DNA of 5,331 nt, taken from NCBI GenBank assembly GCA_041476545.1, contig JBGOTP010000351.1, positions 1-5,331 on the forward strand, read 5' to 3'. The notes below the pieces were generated by a model. The model did no database searches. It was given only the letters and a program-made list of their open reading frames with translations, and was not told where the DNA came from. Source of the DNA: JBGOTP01 sp041476545 (GTDB lineage: Bacteria > Acidobacteriota > Vicinamibacteria > Vicinamibacterales > CAVVIG01). The position numbers and the translations under genes were made by a program. Below, piece after piece: positions 1 to 3,640 of this stretch. The stretch's first letter is position 1. Every line of letters begins with the position of its first letter.

Positions 1-135
1 AGGCCGCGCGAAGAGAGATACGAGCAGCAGGAGAACTGCGAGCCCCCAACACCCACCAGAGCGCCATCCACCAACCCGCGCGATCCCGGCCCTCACAACG
101 CACCACTGATCGTCTACTGGCCAGCCCTCACGCAC
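1..135 (-). CDS. Possible N-terminus of a membrane-anchored protein, cut by left edge
   Basis: On the minus strand a frame stays open from a stop at 144-142 to the left edge. It could start with GTG at 135-133, which shares its G with the TAG stop of the preceding ORF (TAGTG), or with GTG at 96-94. Near the edge it encodes a hydrophobic run (GLAVLLLLVSLFA) ending with Arg-Pro, which resembles a signal peptide or membrane anchor following a short basic stretch. No Shine-Dalgarno is evident before either GTG. Only about 45 residues are visible and no family is recognisable. The hydrophobic run could arise by chance in GC-rich DNA, so this is a tentative call. Confidence 0.25.
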   Translation of the reverse strand, partial: MREGWPVDDQWCVVRAGIARVGGWRSGGCWGLAVLLLLVSLFARP

Positions 136-377
136 TACCGATCACTACAGGCCCTCTTCTCGCAGGCCCGGAGCGCCGCGCAGGCCGGCGCCTTGGGCCT
201 GCCTTCCTTGCGACCGGGACCTTCTCGGTGACGGGTTCGGTCAGCCGCGGCGGCGTGTGGCCCAGCGAGCCAGCCCTTCACCGGCTGCACGAGCAGCGAC
301 GCCACCTCGCGCCGCAGCGCTTCGTCGGAAGCACAGACCTGCCGCAGAAACGCCGCACGCTCCTGCGTGTCGGTCAC
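135..377 (-). pseudogene. Remnant of Ser/Thr protein kinase N-terminal leader
   Basis: This 80-codon frame begins with GTG at 377-375, overlapping the TGA of the upstream flavin reductase (GTGA). Residues 6-30 (ERAAFLRQVC, then DEALRREVASLL) match the short helical leader that precedes the catalytic domain in the large PknB-type kinases abundant in Acidobacteriota and Planctomycetes. The likeness continues weakly through WLAGP and AAAAD (to about position 240), then becomes Arg/Gly/Pro-rich and featureless. No glycine loop, VAIK lysine, HRD or DFG motif follows in any minus-strand frame down to the left edge. In intact kinases the leader is preceded by some 15-20 residues of helix, missing here. 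Most likely a kinase 5' fragment was spliced onto the reductase 3' end and has decayed. It may still be translated by coupling to the reductase, but a function is not implied. Confidence 0.5.
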
Positions 378-946
378 GTGGATTGTGCGTTTCTTTCAAC
401 CCACACATTGAACGCCTGGAGAAACTTCGTCAGGAATTCTCGCGTCGACTCGTTGGCGAGCCGGCCATGGGCGTCGAACAGCTTGCTCGCGCCGCCGATG
501 TAAGCTTCAGGCTGCGGCATCGCCGGAACGTTCAAAAACACCAGCGATTGCCGCAGATGATGGTTGGCGCCGAACGCGCCGAGTGCTCCAGGCGAGACGC
601 TGATCACGGCCCCGGGCTTTCCATCCCACGCGCTCTTGCCGTGCGGGCCGGACGGGCGAGACGCAACATCGATCGCATTCTTCAAGACCGCCGGCACCGA
701 ACGATTGTACTCGGGGGTGACGAATAGGACGGCGTCCGCCGCTCTGATGCGGTCCCGGAAGTCCAGCCAGACAGCGGGCGTTTGGGCTTCCGCGTCTTCG
801 TTGTAGAACGGCAGGTGCCCTATCTCGACGATCTGCAGGTCGAGCGTCTCCGGAGCCAGATCGCGCAGCGCGTTGGCCATCTTACGGCTCAACGACTCCC
901 GCCGCAGGCTCCCAACGAGAACGGCGACCTGTTTGCGTGCCATCAT
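374..946 (-). CDS. NADPH-dependent FMN/quinone reductase (ChrR/YieF-like flavoprotein)
   Basis: This 190-residue cytosolic flavodoxin-fold enzyme is predicted to move electrons from NAD(P)H through bound FMN to quinones, and in some relatives to chromate or azo compounds. The N-terminus has the beta strand VAVLVGS followed by the FMN phosphate loop GSLRRES (residues 12-18). VTPEYNRSVPAVLKNAID (76-93) is the hallmark flavin-contacting segment of the family. The region 115-131 (SVSPGALGAFGANHHLR) supplies the second flavin loop, and the C-terminal helix FLTKFLQAFNVWVE closes the fold. The length matches E. coli ChrR (about 188 residues), so the gene looks complete. Two ATG codons lie in tandem. 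The first (946-944) has an AGG six bases upstream (AGGTCTGCG), so it is chosen, though the second is possible. No clear promoter was seen. Downstream a GTG overlaps the stop. The family is confident; the physiological substrate is not known. Confidence 0.9.
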   Translation of the reverse strand: MMARKQVAVLVGSLRRESLSRKMANALRDLAPETLDLQIVEIGHLPFYNEDAEAQTPAVWLDFRDRIRAADAVLFVTPEYNRSVPAVLKNAIDVASRPSGPHGKSAWDGKPGAVISVSPGALGAFGANHHLRQSLVFLNVPAMPQPEAYIGGASKLFDAHGRLANESTREFLTKFLQAFNVWVERNAQST

Positions 947-1140
947 CGCAGACCTGCAGTGCGAAGGTCAGCGAAGGAGTGCGTCCGTTCCGACATCGAA
1001 CACGACCATCATTTCTCGTCGTCGTCGAGCGCGACTCCGTCGGCCTTCAACATGCGGGATCTCCGGAGCCGAACGGGTAGCGAGCGTCCAGTCTAGCTTT
1101 AGCAGCCAAAACTGCGCATCGTGATGAACCGACCGGTCCA

Positions 1141-1163
1141 TGATGATCAGAACCGTATCATCA
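1141..1163. repeat. Perfect 7-bp inverted repeat with 9-bp spacer
   Basis: TGATGAT (1141-1147) and ATCATCA (1157-1163) are exact inverted repeats separated by nine bases. The centre-to-centre distance is 16 bp, about one and a half helical turns. The site lies about 195 bp upstream of the flavin reductase start, so it could be an operator in that 5' region or a weak hairpin. No homologous operator is recognised, and chance cannot be excluded. Confidence 0.3.
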
Positions 1164-1264
1164 ATCGCACAAGAACACGTAGCCCGCTGTTCGCCAGTCC
1201 GGTTCCCCACGCAGCTCGTTCGCCGCACTTACCCGCCGCCGCGCCGCCGCCGAGGGTCAAGATG

Positions 1265-1284
1265 GTTCTGGCTATGGCTAGAAC
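1265..1284. repeat. Short hairpin, 8-bp stem with tetraloop
   Basis: GTTCTGGC (1265-1272) pairs with GCTAGAAC (1277-1284) around a TATG loop, with seven Watson-Crick pairs and one G-T pair. No T-run follows on either strand, so a canonical intrinsic terminator is unlikely. It could be a structural or regulator-binding site; no function is assigned. Confidence 0.3.
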
Positions 1285-1405
1285 ACCAGCGTCTTGTCCG
1301 CCCACTGCGTCCATTCCGTGAGCTGGTCAAGCGAGCCGCCGCCTCAACGTGACAATACCGTTTGGGGTGTTGCGCTCCGACTACCAACCCCCCGTTCGGG
1401 TAAGT

Positions 1406-1421
1406 TGTGAGGTTTCTCACA
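1406..1421. promoter_or_regulatory. TGTGA-N6-TCACA dyad: CRP-type operator or sigma-54 enhancer site
   Basis: TGTGAGGTTTCTCACA is a perfect two-fold repeat with six paired bases per arm. It matches the textbook CRP half-sites TGTGA-N6-TCACA exactly. Its centre lies about 112 bp upstream of the -24 element of the sigma-54-type promoter at 1524-1539, that is near -136 relative to the predicted transcription start. This is the usual distance for an enhancer bound by a sigma-54 activator. It may therefore be either a CRP/FNR-superfamily site or the upstream activating sequence of an enhancer-binding protein. The exactness of the match is seen; the identity of the binding protein is inference. Confidence 0.55.
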
Positions 1422-1522
1422 CCGACCAAGAAAATATCCCTCGCCCTGAAGGTTGCTCGCCAGTTGTAATCGACCGTGCTTCTGTTCAAAGTTCTTTCCC
1501 CTTGATGAGCGAGTCCCAATTT

Positions 1523-1540
1523 TTGGCACGGCTCATGCGT
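1523..1540 (+). promoter_or_regulatory. Sigma-54 (RpoN) -24/-12 promoter
   Basis: TTGGCACGGCTCATGCGT matches the RpoN consensus YTGGCACG-N4-TTGCW at every core base except the first T of the -12 element. The invariant GG (1525-1526) and GC (1537-1538) are separated by exactly ten bases, the spacing required by sigma-54. Transcription would begin around 1550, leaving a leader of about 26 bases that contains the ribosome binding site of the gene at 1576. A sigma-54 promoter needs an AAA+ activator, and the dyad at 1406-1421 is a plausible enhancer. Confidence 0.75.
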
Positions 1541-1561
1541 TAAATTGGGCCTAAGTTCGTG

Positions 1562-1566
1562 GGAGG
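1562..1566 (+). promoter_or_regulatory. Strong Shine-Dalgarno, sets start at 1576
   Basis: GGAGG lies nine bases before the ATG at 1576-1578, inside the short predicted leader of the sigma-54 transcript. It is one of the best ribosome binding sites in the window and supports this start. Confidence 0.8.
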
Positions 1567-1575
1567 TAACGAAGT

Positions 1576-1953
1576 ATGAGCTTCTGGCTCGTTCTCGCTG
1601 GCGCGCTCATCGGATTCAGCGCCGCTCTCTTCATCGCATGGCGGACGTTGCAAGCGTATGCCGTCTACGAAGGGATGCACGTTTGCGCCTGTCCGCTTGA
1701 TGGCACGCCGGCAATGGTGAAGTTGCGCGTCTGGCGTGCGGTGCTCAGTGCGCTGCGCGGGCGCCGGGCAGTGCAAGTCGTCGAATGCTCCCGCTGGCCG
1801 GAACGCGCCAACTGCAATCAGGCCTGTGCGGCGGAGGTCGAAGGCAACTGCCGCATCATCGCGCAATTTCACGCCGATCTCGCCCGTGAAACCGGTGGAC
1901 CGTGGCTCCGCCGCTGGCGCAATCGGCGCCACAGCAGGGCGGCGGCACACTGA
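1576..1953 (+). CDS. Small single-pass membrane protein with six cysteines, function unknown
   Basis: This 125-residue protein starts with a hydrophobic helix (about residues 3-21) and has no charge before it but R23 just after. The positive-inside rule therefore favours an anchor with the rest of the protein in the cytoplasm. Six cysteines follow: a CxC pair (C37, C39, in HVCACP), C71, C80-x3-C84, and C92. The stretch CSRWPERANCNQAC (71-84) resembles a cysteine-bearing motif I recall from uncharacterised Acidobacteriota and Geobacter-type membrane proteins, but I cannot name a family. The cysteines could bind a metal or iron-sulfur centre or undergo thiol chemistry; this is inference. The C-terminal tail is strongly basic (LRRWRNRRHSR). 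The start is fixed by GGAGG nine bases upstream. The gene appears to be transcribed alone from the sigma-54 promoter at 1523-1540, because transposase debris on the other strand begins right after the stop. That junction may have altered the original C-terminus. Confidence 0.75.
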   Translation: MSFWLVLAGALIGFSAALFIAWRTLQAYAVYEGMHVCACPLDGTPAMVKLRVWRAVLSALRGRRAVQVVECSRWPERANCNQACAAEVEGNCRIIAQFHADLARETGGPWLRRWRNRRHSRAAAH

Positions 1954-2179
1954 CTGGTGCTGGAATTTCCTCGCGAATTTCGTTTACGGCATTCACATTT
2001 CCCAACCGGTGCGCAAGCACGGCGAGCCGCCGCCGTTCGTCACCGGTGAGCCGAAGGCGGTGACCACGCAGGTGACCACGAAGGATTCGGTCTTCTTGGA
2101 TCGGATAGGCCAGCGCCTCCTGCACAGGTCATCGCTCGATCCATTCCACGAACGTTCCGATACTGTCCACGACGAGCAT
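1954..2179 (-). pseudogene. Degenerate N-terminus of integrase-type (rve) transposase
   Basis: Read on the minus strand from ATG at 2179-2177, the frame gives MLVVDSIGTFVEWIER, an in-frame TGA (2131-2129), then PVQEALAYPIQEDRILRG and RLRLTGDERRRLAVLAHRLG (ending near 2000). The pattern of a short helix ending in 'F..WIE', then 'EDRILR', then 'RLRLTDxERRxLAxxxxRLG' is the N-terminal helix and helix-turn-helix region of a common family of rve integrase/transposases, which normally continue with 'LLxEVATIVTPDTILxWHR' and a DDE catalytic domain. Here the likeness ends at about 2000, next to the end of the plus-strand membrane protein, and no DDE core is present. It is broken both by the internal stop and by truncation. 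No terminal inverted repeats or target duplication could be identified. The family call rests on recalled sequence patterns. Confidence 0.55.
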
Positions 2180-2262
2180 CACGCGCAACACGCGATCGCA
2201 CGATCGGAGTGTGCTGTGCCGCGCGCCACACTCAGCCAGTCAATCCCACGAATGAACCGGGG

Positions 2263-2286
2263 AGCAGCTGAATAGACTCGGCTGCT
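2263..2286. repeat. Weak inverted repeat after the zinc-ribbon gene
   Basis: AGCAGC (2263-2268) and GCTGCT (2281-2286) can form a six-base stem with a twelve-base loop. It lies 25 bases beyond the stop of the zinc-ribbon gene on the minus strand. The loop is long and no T-run follows, so it is at best a weak terminator-like structure. Confidence 0.2.
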
Positions 2287-2310
2287 GATTGATACGCTCC
2301 GGCTGCGTGG

Positions 2311-2532
2311 TCAGTCACGAATTGGAGGCGGTTGGCTTGCGGCCGCAGCCGCTCGCGAACTGCCGGACAGGGGGTCCGCCTGGGGTGGTTCCTCTGCGGC
2401 GTCGATTTGCCAGTCGTGCAGGCACTGTTGGCAGACATACCGCAGGGAACAACGGTTGTCGTGGTGGAGCCCCGCGCCCCCCGAGCCGCAGACAGGACAC
2501 AAGACGATGCGTGGGTCAGTAACAACATCCAT
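2311..2532 (-). CDS. Small zinc-ribbon protein, function unknown
   Basis: This predicted 73-residue cytosolic protein starts MDVVTDPRIVLCPVCGSG. It contains CPVC (residues 12-15) and, eighteen residues later, CQQC (34-37), followed by LHDWQI. Two CxxC knuckles with this spacing and a trailing aromatic are typical of small zinc ribbons, which bind one zinc and usually mediate contacts with protein or nucleic acid. The tail is acidic, then Ala/Pro-rich and probably disordered. The frame is open far upstream to 2844, but the upstream part is not protein-like and is crossed by the 11-bp repeat array, so ATG at 2532-2530 is chosen. Its ribosome binding site is poor (AAAGG about 13 bases upstream), and a GTG or TTG some 30 bases upstream is an alternative. 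It stands alone between the transposase debris and the BON remnant. Confidence 0.55.
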   Translation of the reverse strand: MDVVTDPRIVLCPVCGSGGAGLHHDNRCSLRYVCQQCLHDWQIDAAEEPPQADPLSGSSRAAAAASQPPPIRD

Positions 2533-2934
2533 CGGCCAACCCGTGCCTTTCTTCGTCAGGACAACACCAGAGTGACGCGAGACATCCCCTGTCGCGAACC
2601 GGTGAACGCCCGGTGAACCGACGGTGAACCGCAGAATCGCGACACTGACGTGCAACACAAGTACCGCCGGTGTCAATTCGATACACACTTGCGAGGACTG
2701 GGAGGCCGTATTGTCCCAGAACTCAGCCAAACCGTCGCATCCGCCGCCGCGACACGTCACGCGGCCCGATCGTAATAGTTGAGGAGCCCACAGCGCGACC
2801 GACTTGACGCATGAAGAGGTCGTCGGAATGCGGCGGGAGTCCACAATTCATGTGTGGCGGAAGAAGAAGGCGTCACATTCGCTGTCTGAGGCTCGGGACA
2901 TTTTCCGCAGTCTGCCGGGGAAACTCCGCGGGCG
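2533..2934. other. Region without a supported gene; holds an 11-bp repeat array
   Basis: About 400 bases separate the zinc-ribbon start from the BON remnant. On the minus strand a frame is continuously open into the zinc-ribbon gene, but its translation has no motif and a composition unlike a folded protein. A TTGACA hexamer occurs on the minus strand (about 2676-2671) with no acceptable -10 partner at 16-18 bases. The notable content is the triple CGGTGAAC repeat at 2600-2629. No RNA gene or mobile element was recognised. Confidence 0.45.
2600..2629. repeat. Three CGGTGAAC direct repeats at exact 11-bp period
   Basis: CGGTGAAC occurs at 2600-2607, 2611-2618 and 2622-2629, each separated by three variable bases, so the period is exactly 11 bp, about one helical turn. 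All copies would face the same side of the helix, as in cooperative regulator sites or iterons. The first copy sits in a GAACCGGT palindrome (2597-2604). The array lies about 70-100 bp upstream of the zinc-ribbon start on the minus strand. A period that is not a multiple of three argues against a coding origin. It is probably an operator array for an unknown regulator. Confidence 0.5.
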
Positions 2935-3132
2935 TCAACCACTGCCGGTTAGCGCGTTCAGCGTTCCCCCGGTGCGCTCGTAACCGCTCGCGAGTCGCAC
3001 CTCGAGATCGTCAGCCACGGCCTTGACGCCGTAGACGCGAAGCGCCACGCGCTCGGCCGTCGCTTTCTCTGCATATGAGCCCACGTTGCCCCGAAGAGTC
3101 ACGACGCCCTCTAGGTCCTCACGTGTTTCAAC
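2935..3132 (-). pseudogene. BON-domain protein remnant
   Basis: From about 3132 down to 2971 the minus strand encodes EGVVTLRGNVGSYAEK followed by AERVALRVYGVKAVADDLEVRL and SGYERT. This is the core of a BON domain, a small alpha/beta module in OsmY-like periplasmic or stress proteins thought to bind membrane lipid. BON proteins of this kind normally open with a 25-residue helix and strand, and after 'ERT' continue into the next helix and often a second BON copy. Here the frame ends at 2935 with an unrelated tail, and the N-terminal helix is replaced by sequence that overlaps the upstream 85-residue gene in another frame. The open frame extends to 3264, but its upstream ATGs (3264, 3204, 3198) lack a ribosome binding site. 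It is best read as a fragment fused to its neighbour by deletion; a short translated protein is possible. Confidence 0.6.
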
Positions 3133-3385
3133 TGGCGATAGTCGGTGACGAAAGTGACGCTCGAACAAAGGCACCCAGGAGCTGAAAGCGCCGCCCATCT
3201 GCATACCACGCGCTGACGCACGCATGCTCCGCATAGGAGATGGCTCGGGCCGCAGCCTCAGCATAGGTCTCGCACGCGAATTGGGCGCGGCGGCTCCTGC
3301 CGTACACGACGAATCGGAGTCCCGACGATGTCTCTTCCGCGGCGATCACCACGTCATCATCGGCGAGAGTCGAGGGCCATTCCAT
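3128..3385 (-). CDS. Small 85-residue protein, DUF2188-like pattern, function unknown
   Basis: The predicted protein begins MEWPSTLADDDVVIAAEE. It has an alternating strand pattern (VVIAAEE, GLRFVVYGRS), then a helix rich in alanine (FACETYAEAAARAISYAEH), then a last strand (SAWYADGRRFQLLGAF). Strand-strand-helix-strand with 'TYAEAAARA' resembles small DUF2188-type proteins, whose role is unknown; the likeness is approximate. No signal peptide or membrane segment is visible, so it is probably cytosolic. GGAGG at 3398-3394 lies eight bases before ATG 3385-3383 and only two before the in-frame ATG at 3391, so the former is chosen. The frame is open upstream to 3469 but without a ribosome binding site there. 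The last residues may be foreign, since the BON remnant begins inside its final codons in another frame. Confidence 0.6.
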   Translation of the reverse strand: MEWPSTLADDDVVIAAEETSSGLRFVVYGRSRRAQFACETYAEAAARAISYAEHACVSAWYADGRRFQLLGAFVRASLSSPTIAS

Positions 3386-3393
3386 GAGCATCA

Positions 3394-3398
3394 CCTCC
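3394..3398 (-). promoter_or_regulatory. Shine-Dalgarno that decides the start at 3385
   Basis: GGAGG on the minus strand is eight bases from the ATG at 3385-3383 and two from the ATG at 3391-3389. The spacing favours the second ATG and an 85-residue product over the 113-residue maximum frame. Confidence 0.65.
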
Positions 3399-3640
3399 GG
3401 CGCGGGCGCAGGCACTGGTTCCGCTCGACTCCAAGCGACCGTGCTCAAAAAGGAGTGACCAACAGCCACTCAACAAGGCACCCGGCCAAAAACCGCGGTC
3501 ACCGTTCTGCCTGCCCCGCTATCCTGCGGTCAAAGTGGAGGTGATTCAATCGGGCGATCTCTTAGGACTTGTCGGGGATGGCCCTACATGCTGATCGTCC
3601 GGCAGAGGGGCTGAGCCGGCAGTAAGATGAGCCACTGCAC

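Larger units (their letters stand above)
947..1405. other. Region without a convincing gene, between divergent genes
   Basis: About 460 bases lie between the start of the flavin reductase (minus) and the regulatory region of the small membrane protein (plus). Short open frames exist on both strands, but none has a recognisable motif, a good ribosome binding site or a consistent protein-like composition. Several are Arg/Pro-rich, as expected from noncoding GC-rich DNA. A short acidic peptide frame at 1053-1009 (minus) looks like a gene tail but has no supported start. The stretch contains two inverted repeats (1141-1163 and 1265-1284). It may hold the promoter of the reductase, but no canonical -35/-10 pair was found. 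Confidence 0.5.

Noticed and set aside
257..727. 156-codon open frame on the plus strand
   Set aside because: It runs antisense to the well-supported flavin reductase and gives an Arg/Ala-rich sequence without motifs.
1009..1053. 14-codon acidic peptide frame on the minus strand, ending in DDDEK
   Set aside because: It resembles the tail of a gene, but two stops lie close upstream in frame and no frameshift partner was found.
968..1228. 86-codon open frame on the minus strand upstream of the flavin reductase
   Set aside because: A few hydrophobic stretches look protein-like, but there is no ribosome binding site or family motif, and the C-terminal half is Arg-rich.
1225..1258. GCC-rich trinucleotide run
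   Set aside because: Short and imperfect, as expected in GC-rich noncoding DNA; no repeat unit beyond composition.
1736..2275. 179-codon open frame on the plus strand
   Set aside because: It overlaps the cysteine membrane protein in another frame and then runs through the transposase remnant; no protein-like pattern.
2533..2844. Upstream extension of the zinc-ribbon frame to 177 residues
   Set aside because: The extra 104 residues have no motif and translate an 11-bp repeat array; a chance open frame is more likely.
3520..3525. TATCCT as a -10 element for the kinase operon
   Set aside because: No -35 hexamer lies 16-18 bases upstream (GGTCAC at the expected place), so it is not a supportable promoter.
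3541..3594. GTG-initiated 17-codon frame after GGAG, a possible leader peptide before the kinase
   Set aside because: The GGAG directly abuts the GTG with no spacing, and no regulatory hairpin was seen.
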